Assembly (NCBI RefSeq): GCF_900115145.1
Contig: NZ_FOVL01000001.1
Location: 62,001-126,000, forward strand
Reading direction: 5' to 3'
Length of the DNA stretch: 64,000 bases
Origin: Salegentibacter flavus
Lineage (GTDB): Bacteria; Bacteroidota; Bacteroidia; Flavobacteriales; Flavobacteriaceae
The position numbers were made by a program, and so were the translations under genes. This document shows, piece by piece, positions 1 through 8,879 of the stretch. Each line of letters opens with the position of its first letter. The stretch's first letter is position 1. The notes below the pieces were generated by a model that was not told the origin of the DNA, did not search any database, and saw only the letters and a program-made list of their open reading frames with translations.

Positions 1-2
1 GT

Positions 3-53
3 GTTATCGCAGAAAAAATAATCGGAAAATTCGGGAAAGGAGATAAGAAATAG
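3..53 (+). CDS. 3' end of an unidentified gene
   Basis: An open frame enters from the left edge and ends at a TAG, giving the last 16 residues VIAEKIIGKFGKGDKK. A strong intrinsic terminator follows 28 bases later, which supports this being a real gene end. The fragment is too short to name a family. Confidence 0.4.
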   Translation, partial: VIAEKIIGKFGKGDKK

Positions 54-80
54 TATTTCCCGGAAAATTAAAATAAATGA

Positions 81-116
81 AGGTCTGCTTTGAGAATTAT
101 TTCAGAAAGCAGACCT
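81..116. terminator. Bidirectional intrinsic terminator
   Basis: An 11-bp perfect stem (81-91 with 106-116) is flanked by T-rich sequence on the plus side and A-rich sequence on the other. It lies between the gene end at 53 and the end of the minus-strand SDR gene at 132, so it can serve both. Confidence 0.8.
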
Positions 117-131
117 TTTAGATTTAATATC

Positions 132-782
132 TTAATTATTCTGGCTTAATTCAATCAGCGCCGATTTTATAGATTCTTCGCCTTCTAAAGCTTCAAAAGC
201 CATATTCTTGGCCAATGGATCAGCCAGGCACATTACCAGTAAGAAAGCCACGTCATCACGGGAGATCTCTCCCCGTTCTTCGAGTTTTGGCGCAATTTTC
301 ACTTTGGCGAGCCCAAGATCATCATTTAAGGCTCCTGGTCTCACAATGGTGTAAGGAATACCGCTATCCACAAGATAATCATCGGCTTCTTTTTTGGCAT
401 TTAGGTAATGTTCCAGATCCTTATTTTGAGAAGGATTATCGGTTCCCATCGCGCTAAGCATGATGAATTTTTTTACCTTGAATTTTTTCGCTGCATCCAC
501 CATTTTTTTCGCGCCTTCCTGATCTACGCTGGTGGTTTTGTCAGGACCTGTTTTGCTGCCTGAACCAGCCGCAAAGATCACCCGGTCTATCTTTTTGAAC
601 GCGTGTTCAATATCTTTTTCGAGATCGGCAAAAACAGTTTCGACTTCCATATCATCGAAAATCTGCTTTTGTGATTCATCCCGAATCATTGCGATTGGCT
701 TGAAATTTTGAGTATTGTTAAGGATTTCTATTACCCTTTTTCCTGTATGTCCTGTCGCTCCTGCGATAAGTATCCTTTCCAT
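132..782 (-). CDS. NmrA-like / atypical SDR NAD(P)-binding protein
   Basis: A 216-residue Rossmann-fold protein. The N-terminus holds the dinucleotide-binding motif GATGHTGKR (about residues 8-16), as in atypical short-chain dehydrogenases of the NmrA/YwnB type. The segments VIFAAGSG and YTIVRPGAL are the usual mid-domain strand and late substrate-side motif of the family. Relatives act as NAD(P)H-dependent reductases or as redox-sensing regulators, so the substrate cannot be named. No signal peptide is present, so it should be cytoplasmic. It appears to be transcribed alone: aspartate kinase ends 114 bases upstream and a terminator follows the stop. No clear TAnnTTTG promoter was found upstream. 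Confidence 0.8.
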   Translation of the reverse strand: MERILIAGATGHTGKRVIEILNNTQNFKPIAMIRDESQKQIFDDMEVETVFADLEKDIEHAFKKIDRVIFAAGSGSKTGPDKTTSVDQEGAKKMVDAAKKFKVKKFIMLSAMGTDNPSQNKDLEHYLNAKKEADDYLVDSGIPYTIVRPGALNDDLGLAKVKIAPKLEERGEISRDDVAFLLVMCLADPLAKNMAFEALEGEESIKSALIELSQNN

Positions 783-895
783 AATATTTTAATGATTTTT
801 CGTAGATCTTGAAAGATAAGGATGAAATAAAAAATTCCCTAAAACAAGTTTCAGAATAACATGAAATTAACAGGGGTGGGGCCTTGGTGTTCGTT

Positions 896-2146
896 TTAAT
901 TACGCGTTACCCATTGAACGGTGTCCCGGGTTATTTGCTTCAAAAGAATTTCTTTATCTTTTTCCAGGCTGGCTATCGCCGAGTCATTAAAATGCCTGAT
1001 GGTGTAAAGGGAAACACCCGTATTATATTTCACCCTGAACCTGGCTTTTAAATGCTGAATAAGCTTCTCGAGCTGATTAAATCTGTTATCTACACAAACC
1101 GAAAAACTGATCGCTGAATTCTGGATGAGATCTACTTTCATCTGGTAAAGATGAAAAAGCCTGAAGATCTCACTGATGTTTTCTTCCACCATAAATGAGA
1201 AATCAAGGGAAGAAAGTGAAATGAGCACCAGATTTTTCTTTACGATGAAGCAGGGGATTTCAGGTTCTATCCGGTTTCCTCTCCTTATTGAAGTGCCATT
1301 GCCATCAGGTTGAACAAAGGATTTGACGTAAAGTGGAATCTCTTTTTTCTGAAGGGGTTGCAGAGTCTTTGGGTGTATCACCGAAGCTCCATAGAAGGCA
1401 AGTTCAATGGCCTCTTCGTAAGAGATCTGGTTTAGCAGGGAAGTTTGAGTGAACTCCCGTGGATCGGCATTAAGTACTCCGGGTACATCCTTCCAGATGC
1501 TCAAACTCTCAGCGTTAAGACAATATGCGAAGATCCCTGCAGTATAGTCACTGCCTTCCCGGCCAAGGGTAGTGGTGAAATTATCAGCATCTGAAGCGAT
1601 AAACCCCTGGGTGATGTTTACCTGGTTTCTATCAATGTTTTTATTGATGGCTTCCTGGGTTTCTTCCCAGTTTACCTGCGCATCGCGGTAGGTGCTGTCG
1701 GTTTTAATTAGGTCCCGGGCATCAATCCAGGTATTCTTAAAGTTATGAGTATTTAGGTATTCGCTAACAATGTTTGAAGAAAGCAACTCCCCATAACTCA
1801 CGATCTGGTCATACACATAGTCATAGCGATTGGATTTATTATGCTCCATAAAATTCCGGATTTCCTCAAATAAACCGGTTATTTTTGAATAAACCGGATG
1901 GGAAGTTTCGGGGAAGAGTTCTCCTGCAATTTCCAGATGTGAATTTTCAATCTCCTGAAGTTCTTCCGGAATTTTTTGTTCCTCTAAGTATTTTGCGACA
2001 ATTTTTTCAATGGCATTAGTGGTTTTCCCCATCGCTGAAATAACGATAAGGAGTTTGCCGTGGTCTTTAGAGGTTAATAATTTTAATAGATTTTTTACGG
2101 CTTGAGGATCTTTTACTGAAGCTCCTCCAAACTTGTATATTTTCAT
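896..2146 (-). CDS. Aspartate kinase (monofunctional)
   Basis: A 416-residue enzyme that phosphorylates aspartate, the first step to lysine, threonine and methionine. The amino-acid kinase domain starts with KFGGASVKD at residue 5, the family's K-F-G-G-[ST]-S-V signature. GREGSDYTAG in the middle is the nucleotide-site motif, and FYGASVIHPKTLQP lies near the domain end. The last 130 residues should form ACT-type regulatory domains but are divergent, so feedback control cannot be predicted. The start overlaps the stop of the upstream GNAT gene by 4 bases, which suggests translational coupling in a two-gene operon. Several isozymes can exist per genome, so no lysC or thrA label is given. Confidence 0.92.
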   Translation of the reverse strand: MKIYKFGGASVKDPQAVKNLLKLLTSKDHGKLLIVISAMGKTTNAIEKIVAKYLEEQKIPEELQEIENSHLEIAGELFPETSHPVYSKITGLFEEIRNFMEHNKSNRYDYVYDQIVSYGELLSSNIVSEYLNTHNFKNTWIDARDLIKTDSTYRDAQVNWEETQEAINKNIDRNQVNITQGFIASDADNFTTTLGREGSDYTAGIFAYCLNAESLSIWKDVPGVLNADPREFTQTSLLNQISYEEAIELAFYGASVIHPKTLQPLQKKEIPLYVKSFVQPDGNGTSIRRGNRIEPEIPCFIVKKNLVLISLSSLDFSFMVEENISEIFRLFHLYQMKVDLIQNSAISFSVCVDNRFNQLEKLIQHLKARFRVKYNTGVSLYTIRHFNDSAIASLEKDKEILLKQITRDTVQWVTRN

Positions 2147-2628
2147 TCTAGTTTTTCAACGTTTTTCTGGATTCCGCTTTCGTCCATATGCACGGTGTAC
2201 CAGTTTTTCTTTATTTCGGCTCCGGTATTTTCATAGAATTCGATTGCATTTTTGTTGCCTTCAGAAACCACCCATTCCACACGTCTAACGCCATTTTCAT
2301 AGGCATATTTTACCACCTGATTATAAAGAGCCCCACCAAGTCCGGTACCACGCATTTTTTTGCGCACAATAAGGTCTTCGAGATGAACGGTACGACCTTT
2401 CCAGGTAGAGAAGCGGAAATAAACCAGGGCCATTCCTTCGATTCTACCCTTAACATCGGCCACAAAGCATTTAAAGTGTTTCTCCTCAAAACCCTCCTTT
2501 ATTAAATCGTCCAGATGTATCTCTACCTCATCGGCAGCATTTTCGTATTGGGCCAGTTCTTTTATAAGTTCAAGAACCGCTGGCATATCCTCGCGTTTGG
2601 CTTCCCTGATATTGTAATCGACACTCAT
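2143..2628 (-). CDS. GNAT N-acetyltransferase, SSAT-like (copy 1)
   Basis: A 161-residue acetyl-CoA-dependent N-acetyltransferase. The acetyl-CoA loop is RGTGLGGAL, preceded by STWKGRTVHLEDL, a signature of the spermidine/spermine acetyltransferase branch. The active-site tyrosine equivalent lies in EFYENTGA. Compared with copy 2 next door, the DWN-type segment before this tyrosine is replaced by SEGNKNA, so the substrate may differ. It is the first gene of an operon with aspartate kinase (4-base overlap). Polyamines or other small amines are plausible substrates, but this is inference. Confidence 0.85.
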   Translation of the reverse strand: MSVDYNIREAKREDMPAVLELIKELAQYENAADEVEIHLDDLIKEGFEEKHFKCFVADVKGRIEGMALVYFRFSTWKGRTVHLEDLIVRKKMRGTGLGGALYNQVVKYAYENGVRRVEWVVSEGNKNAIEFYENTGAEIKKNWYTVHMDESGIQKNVEKLE

Positions 2629-2657
2629 AATTTCTGGTTTTTAAGTTGGTTATTATT

Positions 2658-2665
2658 CAAAATTA
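2658..2665 (-). promoter_or_regulatory. Bacteroidota -7 element for GNAT copy 1 / aspartate kinase
   Basis: On the minus strand this reads TAATTTTG, an exact match to TAnnTTTG. It would place the transcription start about 25 bases before the GNAT start codon. No -33 element was verified. Confidence 0.5.
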
Positions 2666-2704
2666 GGAATAGATTTATTAAATATACTGTGGCTTAGCTT
2701 TAAA

Positions 2705-3187
2705 TTAACGTGAGTTTCTTAGATATTCGTCCATGGCCTGTTCATCCATTTGCACAGTGCACCAGTCGTCGAAGACAAGAGCTCCGCTTTTGGTATAGAA
2801 ATTTTTTGCCGGTGTATTCCAGTCCAACACCACCCATTCGACCCGTTTCACGCCTTGTTTTTTAGCATATTCGATAACCTTGGTGTAGAGGGCTTTTCCC
2901 AAACCTTTCTGCCTGAATTCTTTTCTAATTACCAGGTCCTCAAGATGCACGGTCTTTCCTTTCCAGGTTGAATAACGGTAATAACAAAGTGCCATTCCCT
3001 CTATTTTTCCGTTAACTTCAGCAACAAAACAGATAAAAGATGGATTTTCGCCAAAACCATCTCTTTTAAGGTCTTCAGCTGTGAGTATCACTGCGTCGGG
3101 TTCTTTTTCGAATTCGGCAAGTTCCTGGATGAGCTCCAGAACTGCCGGCATGTCTTCGGGAACTGCTTTTCTAATAGTATAGTCCAT
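2705..3187 (-). CDS. GNAT N-acetyltransferase, SSAT-like (copy 2)
   Basis: A 160-residue paralogue of the downstream GNAT gene, matching it along its whole length (both begin with DMPAVLELI and share STWKG.TVHLEDL and GVKRVEWVV-type segments). The acetyl-CoA loop is RQKGLGKAL. The segment LDWNTPAKNFYTKSGA closely follows the AEWNEPSINFYKRRGA region of mammalian spermidine/spermine acetyltransferase, including the catalytic tyrosine. This copy therefore keeps the more ancestral active-site sequence. It has its own promoter and is 76 bases from copy 1. The likely role is acetylation of a polyamine or other primary amine in the cytoplasm. Confidence 0.85.
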   Translation of the reverse strand: MDYTIRKAVPEDMPAVLELIQELAEFEKEPDAVILTAEDLKRDGFGENPSFICFVAEVNGKIEGMALCYYRYSTWKGKTVHLEDLVIRKEFRQKGLGKALYTKVIEYAKKQGVKRVEWVVLDWNTPAKNFYTKSGALVFDDWCTVQMDEQAMDEYLRNSR

Positions 3188-3205
3188 TTCGTATTTTATT
3201 TAAAA

Positions 3206-3213
3206 CAAAAGTA
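3206..3213 (-). promoter_or_regulatory. -7 element for GNAT copy 2
   Basis: The minus strand reads TACTTTTG, matching TAnnTTTG, 19 bases before the start codon. No clear -33 TTG was found. Confidence 0.45.
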
Positions 3214-3242
3214 CAACTTGAAATATATAATATACGAAAACG

Positions 3243-3273
3243 TTGTAGCTAGTGTTTATTTTAAATATTTTTG
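3243..3273 (+). promoter_or_regulatory. Bacteroidota promoter of fbp
   Basis: TTG at 3243-3245 and TATTTTTG at 3266-3273 are separated by 20 bases, fitting the TTG-N17-23-TAnnTTTG layout of Flavobacterium vegetative promoters. It predicts a leader of only about 12 bases. Confidence 0.65.
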
Positions 3274-3289
3274 ACGAACCAAATCAAAA

Positions 3290-4300
3290 ATGATGGCTAA
3301 ACAATATCAAACCCTTGGGGAATTTATAATAGATAATCAAGCAGATTTCCCTTATTCTTCTGGAGAACTGTCCAGATTGATCAATTCCATACGTCTTGCG
3401 GCAAAAGTGGTAAACCACGAGGTGAACAAGGCCGGGCTGGTTGATATTATCGGGGCTTATGGAGAAACCAATATACAGGGAGAAGACCAGCAAAAACTGG
3501 ATGTTTATGCCAATCAGAAATTTATTCAAACCCTTACCAATCGCGAGATCGTTTGTGGGATAGCTTCCGAAGAAAACGACGACTTCATAACAATTGCCGG
3601 TTGCAACAACGATCACCAAAATAAATATGTGGTCTTAATGGATCCCCTTGACGGCAGTTCTAATATTGATGTGAATGTTTCCGTGGGAACCATTTTTTCT
3701 GTTTATCGCCGGGTAACGCCTATAGGCACTCCGGTAACCAAAGAAGATTTTCTCCAACCGGGGAATAAACAGGTGGCTGCCGGCTATATTATTTACGGAA
3801 CTTCTACGATGCTGGTTTATACCACTGGTCATGGGGTGAATGGTTTTACCCTGAATCCGGCCCTGGGTTCCTGGTATCTCTCACATCCGGATATGAAGTT
3901 TCCTAAAAACGGCAGCATATATTCTATTAACGAGGGTAATTATGTGCATTTCCCGGAGGGAGTAAAAAAATACATAAAATATTGCCAGGAAGAAGAAGAA
4001 GACAGGCCTTATACTTCCAGGTATATCGGCTCCATGGTTTCTGATATTCATAGGAATATGATCAAAGGCGGAATATTTATTTATCCAAAAAGTTCAAAAG
4101 CCTTTAATGGCAAATTGCGGCTGCTCTATGAATGCAATCCCATGGCCTATATTATTGAACAGGCCGGAGGGAAAGCCAGTGATGGTTTTTCCAGAATTAT
4201 GGACATCCAACCAACCGAGTTACACCAGCGGGCCCCATTTTTTGCAGGGAGCAAAAATATGGTGGAAAAAGCCGAAGAATTTATGAAGAAATTCCAGTAG
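3290..4300 (+). CDS. fbp: Fructose-1,6-bisphosphatase, class 1
   Basis: A 336-residue enzyme that hydrolyses fructose 1,6-bisphosphate to fructose 6-phosphate in gluconeogenesis. The class 1 metal and phosphate motif [17 protein letters not shown] is intact near residue 118. [21 protein letters not shown] near residue 280 is the conserved C-terminal active-site segment. Length matches bacterial class 1 enzymes. Two consecutive ATG codons open the frame; either 3290 or 3293 could be used. It is a single-gene unit with its own promoter and a terminator after the stop. Confidence 0.96.
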   Translation: MMAKQYQTLGEFIIDNQADFPYSSGELSRLINSIRLAAKVVNHEVNKAGLVDIIGAYGETNIQGEDQQKLDVYANQKFIQTLTNREIVCGIASEENDDFITIAGCNNDHQNKYVVLMDPLDGSSNIDVNVSVGTIFSVYRRVTPIGTPVTKEDFLQPGNKQVAAGYIIYGTSTMLVYTTGHGVNGFTLNPALGSWYLSHPDMKFPKNGSIYSINEGNYVHFPEGVKKYIKYCQEEEEDRPYTSRYIGSMVSDIHRNMIKGGIFIYPKSSKAFNGKLRLLYECNPMAYIIEQAGGKASDGFSRIMDIQPTELHQRAPFFAGSKNMVEKAEEFMKKFQ

Positions 4301-4321
4301 AATAAATCCAGGTTTAAATTA

Positions 4322-4345
4322 AAAAATCCCTCTTTTGGGATTTTT
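4322..4345 (+). terminator. Intrinsic terminator after fbp
   Basis: A 9-bp stem (4322-4330 with 4337-4345) ends in a run of T. The A-rich left arm also lets it act on the minus-strand TerB-like gene that ends at 4368. Confidence 0.75.
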
Positions 4346-4367
4346 TATACTTTATCTTAAGTTGATA

Positions 4368-4796
4368 TTAATCTTTTCTGTCAAGAAGTAATCTATAGTC
4401 TTCAAAACTTATTTGTCCTGTAAAGATCTGGATAGAACGTTTTATGATAGCTTCAGAAGCCTCGCTGGAAAAGCCTAACCCAATAGCGTAACGTTTAATC
4501 AGTTCCTCTTCCTCACGGTCTATATTATTATCGGCAAAGATAATCTTGAAAAGATCATGCAGGCGCTCCAGGCGCTGTTCTACACTATTGCAAGGGTTAA
4601 CATGGAATTCCTTTGGATTTCTAATTACCGTTTTATATTCCGTTTCATTAATGTCCATTTTTTGGGCAAAACGTTTTAAAAGAATTTCTTCCTGTTCATT
4701 GATCTCTCCATCCACACTTGCCAGGTTGACGATGCAGGCAAAATGGTTAATGTTTCGGAGATGTTCCCCTGATCCGAATAAATCTGAAATTGACAT
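4368..4796 (-). CDS. TerB-like acidic helical protein
   Basis: A 142-residue cytoplasmic protein related to the TerB tellurite-resistance fold. The central part reads NLASVDGEINEQEEILLKRFA and later FADNNIDREEEELIKRYA, two acidic helical repeats that resemble TerB's metal-binding helix pairs. The frame is open back to 4940, but the start at 4796 (MSISDLFGSG) is preferred: the 48-residue extension is unlike the family and contains a TATATTTG promoter element on the minus strand. Isolated TerB-like proteins have no firm role, so none is assigned. Confidence 0.7.
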   Translation of the reverse strand: MSISDLFGSGEHLRNINHFACIVNLASVDGEINEQEEILLKRFAQKMDINETEYKTVIRNPKEFHVNPCNSVEQRLERLHDLFKIIFADNNIDREEEELIKRYAIGLGFSSEASEAIIKRSIQIFTGQISFEDYRLLLDRKD

Positions 4797-4815
4797 TTGA
4801 TTGAGTTTTATACTA

Positions 4816-4823
4816 CAAATATA
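4816..4823 (-). promoter_or_regulatory. -7 element that decides the TerB-like start
   Basis: The minus strand reads TATATTTG about 20 bases upstream of the ATG at 4796. It lies inside the longer open frame, which argues that the extension is not translated. Confidence 0.5.
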
Positions 4824-5090
4824 ACTAAAGCCAAAAGCTTTTTCTTTTAAAAGTCTGCTAAAAAGTATGGAGGTTTGGACTTTCGCTAGTCTTTTCTTAA
4901 TCCTTTTTATGTGAAAGGCAATTTGGATAATTTCAGTCACAAGCCCTGGATTAAAATGAAAAACCCCCTTTAAGTATTTGATGATAAAGGTATTTCTTCC
5001 CTATCATTACCGGTAGGCATAGGGAGAAATTGTCTTCAGAAAAACTGGAAGATAGGATGCCTCAAATGCTTTAACAGCTGGAAAAATTAT

Positions 5091-5597
5091 TTACCGGTTT
5101 TTCAGCTTTTTACTAACAAAACTTCTTACCAGTTCGGTGGTCACTCCAAAAAGTACGTGAGCAAATAACTCATTTGCCTGGGTTTTAATAGGAATGTCTT
5201 TTGGATTGCCTTCCAGGCCTAGCAACGGAAGAGAGGTCTCGTGAGTGGTGAACCAGGTGGTGCCACCAAGAATTACTCCATCAGTAATTTTAAGATGGTC
5301 TCTGTCTTTTTTCCCATAGCCATAAGCGGCACCCAGAGTCGCCCCAACCGGGAAATTCACCAACTGTTCCGCAAGAGCTTCGTTCTGTACGCTAATGGGG
5401 CCTCCGGTAATCTTGGTAGAAAGATCATCTAAGATCTTGATCTGTGCCGAACGCTGCTCAACTTTTCTTACCGGCAAGTAGCGTTCTACTATACTCTTTA
5501 CGGCAGTTCCGGCGAGACCTCCTAAAAATCCTGAAATGAGTGCTCTTTGGGTATCAGGGGTGTAAGTATCTTTGTTTAAAAAGGCAGTTAGTTTCAT
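5091..5597 (-). CDS. YagU-like (DUF1440) membrane protein
   Basis: A 168-residue protein with two or three weakly hydrophobic glycine-rich segments (GFLGGLAGTAVKSIVERYLP; VGATLGAAYGYG; GVILGGTTW). The C-terminal pattern SLPLLGLEGNPKDIP followed by ANELFAHVLFGVTTELVR follows that of E. coli YagU, where GLTP, DLPW, SEIFGHLVW and an ER pair occupy the same places. Family members are inner-membrane proteins linked to acid tolerance in E. coli; the role here is unknown. The gene stands alone between divergent and convergent neighbours. Confidence 0.65.
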   Translation of the reverse strand: MKLTAFLNKDTYTPDTQRALISGFLGGLAGTAVKSIVERYLPVRKVEQRSAQIKILDDLSTKITGGPISVQNEALAEQLVNFPVGATLGAAYGYGKKDRDHLKITDGVILGGTTWFTTHETSLPLLGLEGNPKDIPIKTQANELFAHVLFGVTTELVRSFVSKKLKNR

Positions 5598-5700
5598 CTG
5601 TTGAATTTTTTATAAGTTAAAGCTATCTATTAGGCCTTTTTTCTGCAATTGTTTAACAAGGAATTGGGATGAGTTGTTTAAAAATTGATAATTTTAAAGT

Positions 5701-6480
5701 ATGAGTAAATCACTAAATACAGCTTTGTTACAGGTGGACCTTAAATGGGAAGATCCGCAGGCTAACCGCAGTTTATTTTCAAAAGAAATTAAGGCTCTTT
5801 CAGATGAGATAGACCTTATAATTCTACCGGAAATGTTCACAACGGGATTCAGTATGAATGCTGAAAAATTAGCCGAAAGGAATGACGGACTCAGTTTTAA
5901 TTGGATGCGGGAGATGGCAGCACTTAAAAATGCTGCAGTCACCGGAAGTCTTATTATTACTGAAAACGGGAATTACTATAACCGACTGTTTTTTGTCTAT
6001 CCAGACGGGAGTTATAAAACTTACGACAAGCGTCACACCTTTACTTTAGCTAAAGAAGATAAAACCTATACCGCCGGTAAGGAAAGATTAATTGTGGACT
6101 ATAAAGGCTGGAGAATTTGCCCGCTTATTTGTTATGATCTTCGTTTTCCGGTTTGGGCAAGAAATACCAAAGATTACGATCTTCTTATCTATGTTGCTAA
6201 CTGGCCAAATAAAAGAGTTGCAGCCTGGGACGCCTTATTAAAAGCCCGGGCGATTGAAAATATGAGCTATTGTATTGGCATAAACCGAATCGGTACCGAT
6301 GGTGATGGCTATGAATATTCAGGGCACAGCGCGGCTTACGATTGTTTAGGCGAAAATTTAACCGGAGAAAACAGGGAATCACCTTTTGTTGAGGAGATTA
6401 GTTTGGATAAGGATCACCTGGAGAAAACCAGGAAGCAGTTAAAATTTCTTCAGGATCGCGATGAATTTACTCTAAAATAA
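5701..6480 (+). CDS. Omega-amidase, nitrilase superfamily (YafV-like)
   Basis: A 259-residue carbon-nitrogen hydrolase. The catalytic triad is visible as Glu44 in ILPEMFTTGFSM, Lys110 in YDKRHTF and Cys144 in PLICYDLRFP. The EMFTTGF sequence is typical of the YafV/Nit2 omega-amidase branch, which hydrolyses 2-oxoglutaramate and 2-oxosuccinamate and so cleans up by-products of glutamine and asparagine transaminases. There is no signal peptide. The 3' end overlaps the convergent Ig-like lipoprotein gene by 14 bases. Confidence 0.88.
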   Translation: MSKSLNTALLQVDLKWEDPQANRSLFSKEIKALSDEIDLIILPEMFTTGFSMNAEKLAERNDGLSFNWMREMAALKNAAVTGSLIITENGNYYNRLFFVYPDGSYKTYDKRHTFTLAKEDKTYTAGKERLIVDYKGWRICPLICYDLRFPVWARNTKDYDLLIYVANWPNKRVAAWDALLKARAIENMSYCIGINRIGTDGDGYEYSGHSAAYDCLGENLTGENRESPFVEEISLDKDHLEKTRKQLKFLQDRDEFTLK

Positions 6481-8086
6481 AACTTTCATTCAAATCCCAG
6501 TTTGAGCGAACTTCCAGGGTGTCGCTATGGTAAAGGATTCTTTCCGGTGGGCGTTTTTCCAAATAATTACCGGTATCCCACTTTTGGTTTCCGTTTTTAT
6601 CTATAATTACCCGCACCAGATATTTCGCCGGTTTCAGAAATCTGAAATTAAAATTCGTCTCGTTTTCTGAAAATCTTTCAGCTTGAACTTCACCTTCCAG
6701 ATTGGTTAGTTGGGCAATAATCGGGAAGCTATTAACATTCTGAAGTCTTAACACCACACTGCCATATTCAGAATATGGTTTTGTGGAAATTTGCTGATTG
6801 ATGGTGTCGTTGGTCTTTCCGAAGAGATCGGTTAGCGCGCCGGGTAAAGCCCGTATCTGGTATTTATTGTTCTCCTCCTTCTCAAATTGAAGTTGAAGTT
6901 CATTTTTAAAGAGTAAAAGTTCTGCTGAAAAATTCACTTCTACAGAATCTTTATCGAGAATTCTTATCAGGTCGGCATTGCTCTCAACCAGGGGAGTGTT
7001 TGCCCTGAATTTAAAAATTTCGTTTAATTCGATGTTTCCACTGGGTTCAGGGGTTACTTTAAGCGTATCGCGTTCAAGTTCAGATATCTTTGTGAAGAGC
7101 GTATCTCTCTTTTTAGGACTCACTATTTCAAACGAAAGGCTGTCAGATTCCGGTTTTTGGTTGTACCAATAGTAAAGGGTATCGGTTTTTGGATCTTTTA
7201 CAATCCGGGAGCGAAAGCCTTCGGGTTTAGGATTTAAAAGATTGATCTCAAGACTATCCAGATCTGTAACGCCTTCATAACCAAACAGGATCTGGTTTCC
7301 CTTTAATAATTTGGGTCTTTCCACACTAAATTCCAGTTCTTCTTTAAAAAGGGTAATATGATAGCTGGTATCTGCTGGCAGACTAATTGGCTCTTCAATG
7401 AATCCGATTTTCTCTGATTGAGGATTAAATTTATAATTAGCATTTTTATCCTGAATCGCGATCATTTGGTAAATTCCTGCCTTAAGATTTTCCAGTTCAA
7501 AAGTGAAAATGCTGTCCTTGGAATAGGTTACATATCTGGGGTTTTCTTTATAGACAATAGAATCTGAATAAGTTGAATCTATTTCATATAAAAATATCGA
7601 AACCGGTTCTGCCAGCTCTTTTAATGAAGCGTCATCTACCGTTCCTTGTACTGAAAGGGAGTCAAGATAATCTCCGGTAGAAAAAACGTATTTGAAATAA
7701 GGTAATTCGTTGCCTTCGTTGTTATCCACTATACTTTTTCCGAAGTTGATGGTATAGGTAGTATTTTCCTGAAGTGTATCAAAGATCTCGATCCTAATAT
7801 CCTTTCTTGCGCTTCCCAATGGAAGAATGGTAGGTTTGGGATCCATTGGAGGTGAGATGATGATCTGTTCCTGGGGTTTATTGAGTTTGATGTATTCGTT
7901 GAAATAAATACGAATCTCATCGCGGTTAAAATTGGTGTTGAAATTCTCCGGGGTAGCCCTTACAAATTTTGGTGGTTCCTCATCTTCGGGGCCGCCCTCG
8001 GGCATACCTTTTTTTGCACATTGAACCAAACCCAGGGTCAGGAAAATTACAAGCAGAAAATTCGGAATTCGTTTAAGCATAATCAC
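6467..8086 (-). CDS. Ig-like domain lipoprotein (Big_5 / SbsA-like)
   Basis: A 539-residue envelope protein. The N-terminus is a lipoprotein signal peptide ending in GLVQCAKKG, so the mature protein should be lipidated at Cys24. Residues about 35-135 (PPKFVRATPENFNTNF ... VFSTGDYLDSL) resemble the SbsA Ig-like fold, with the usual PPKFV and YFNEYIKL segments. The remainder is beta-rich and ends with a domain containing DKNGNQKWDTGNYLEKRPPE, a calcium-loop-like turn found in related Flavobacteria proteins. Function is unknown. It may be co-transcribed with comF, which ends 51 bases downstream on the same strand from an upstream start. Confidence 0.75.
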   Translation of the reverse strand: MIMLKRIPNFLLVIFLTLGLVQCAKKGMPEGGPEDEEPPKFVRATPENFNTNFNRDEIRIYFNEYIKLNKPQEQIIISPPMDPKPTILPLGSARKDIRIEIFDTLQENTTYTINFGKSIVDNNEGNELPYFKYVFSTGDYLDSLSVQGTVDDASLKELAEPVSIFLYEIDSTYSDSIVYKENPRYVTYSKDSIFTFELENLKAGIYQMIAIQDKNANYKFNPQSEKIGFIEEPISLPADTSYHITLFKEELEFSVERPKLLKGNQILFGYEGVTDLDSLEINLLNPKPEGFRSRIVKDPKTDTLYYWYNQKPESDSLSFEIVSPKKRDTLFTKISELERDTLKVTPEPSGNIELNEIFKFRANTPLVESNADLIRILDKDSVEVNFSAELLLFKNELQLQFEKEENNKYQIRALPGALTDLFGKTNDTINQQISTKPYSEYGSVVLRLQNVNSFPIIAQLTNLEGEVQAERFSENETNFNFRFLKPAKYLVRVIIDKNGNQKWDTGNYLEKRPPERILYHSDTLEVRSNWDLNESFILE

Positions 8087-8137
8087 GCGATGAATCTTTA
8101 GACAAAGAAACGATTATTTTAGTTTTCCCGGCAAAAT

Positions 8138-8818
8138 TCAATCGGTAATTGCCATACTTGCCAGGCTTATCTTTACTCCACTTATCTTTTGAAGTTTTGT
8201 AACACAGGCCTCCATTGTAGCGCCAGTCGTGATGAGATCGTCTACAAGTAGGAGGTGTTTGTTCTCAAGTTTTTCGGGGTTTTCTATCATAAATGTCTCG
8301 TCAATACTCCCCCAGCGGCTTAATCGTTTTTTAAAGGTCTGGGTGGTAGTAGCCGATTTTTTCACCAGAACATCATCAATGTACTCGGACTCCAGACTAT
8401 TTGCGACTTCTTTCCCAAAATCTTCAACCTGATTAAACCCACGGGACTTTAATTTTTTCCGGTGAAGCGGAACTGGGACCACCGCATCTATTTGGGTGTA
8501 TTCCGGGATCTTTGCTAGTTCCTCCCCAAGCCACTGCCCCAGGAAATTTCCTATTTCCCGATTACCACGGTATTTAAGATTATGGATTAGCTGCTGTACC
8601 ATCCCCTTCTTTTTAAAATACAACAGGGAAGTAGCATTTTCAATACTAAGCCTCCCTGAAAATACTTTTTTTGTAGTGTTCTCGTTATCAAGATGAAAGT
8701 TAGTAAGTGGAAGCTCGTGAAGACAGGAAGTACATATTATGGTTTCGTGCGTAACCAATTCGGTTTCGCAACAATTACAAATTTTTGGGTAGAATAAATT
8801 AAGTAAATCGTGAAACAT
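8138..8818 (-). CDS. comF: ComF family phosphoribosyltransferase-like protein
   Basis: A 226-residue protein with an N-terminal four-cysteine zinc site (CNCCE near residue 14 and CTSC near 32) followed by a type I phosphoribosyltransferase domain. The PRPP-binding loop is LLVDDLITTGATMEA. KSRGFNQVEDFGKEVA is the conserved ComF segment. Relatives are needed for DNA uptake in naturally competent bacteria, but they are also widespread in others. It is the first gene of a minus-strand pair with the Ig-like lipoprotein gene. Confidence 0.88.
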   Translation of the reverse strand: MFHDLLNLFYPKICNCCETELVTHETIICTSCLHELPLTNFHLDNENTTKKVFSGRLSIENATSLLYFKKKGMVQQLIHNLKYRGNREIGNFLGQWLGEELAKIPEYTQIDAVVPVPLHRKKLKSRGFNQVEDFGKEVANSLESEYIDDVLVKKSATTTQTFKKRLSRWGSIDETFMIENPEKLENKHLLLVDDLITTGATMEACVTKLQKISGVKISLASMAITD

Positions 8819-8879
8819 TTGTTAACAGCTTGTCGGTTCCCTTACTAAACTCCTAAATTTACAAACTAAATTCTATTAT

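Noticed and set aside
4797-4940. N-terminal extension of the TerB-like frame
   Set aside because: It has no family similarity, and a TATATTTG promoter element lies within it; the start at 4796 is used instead.
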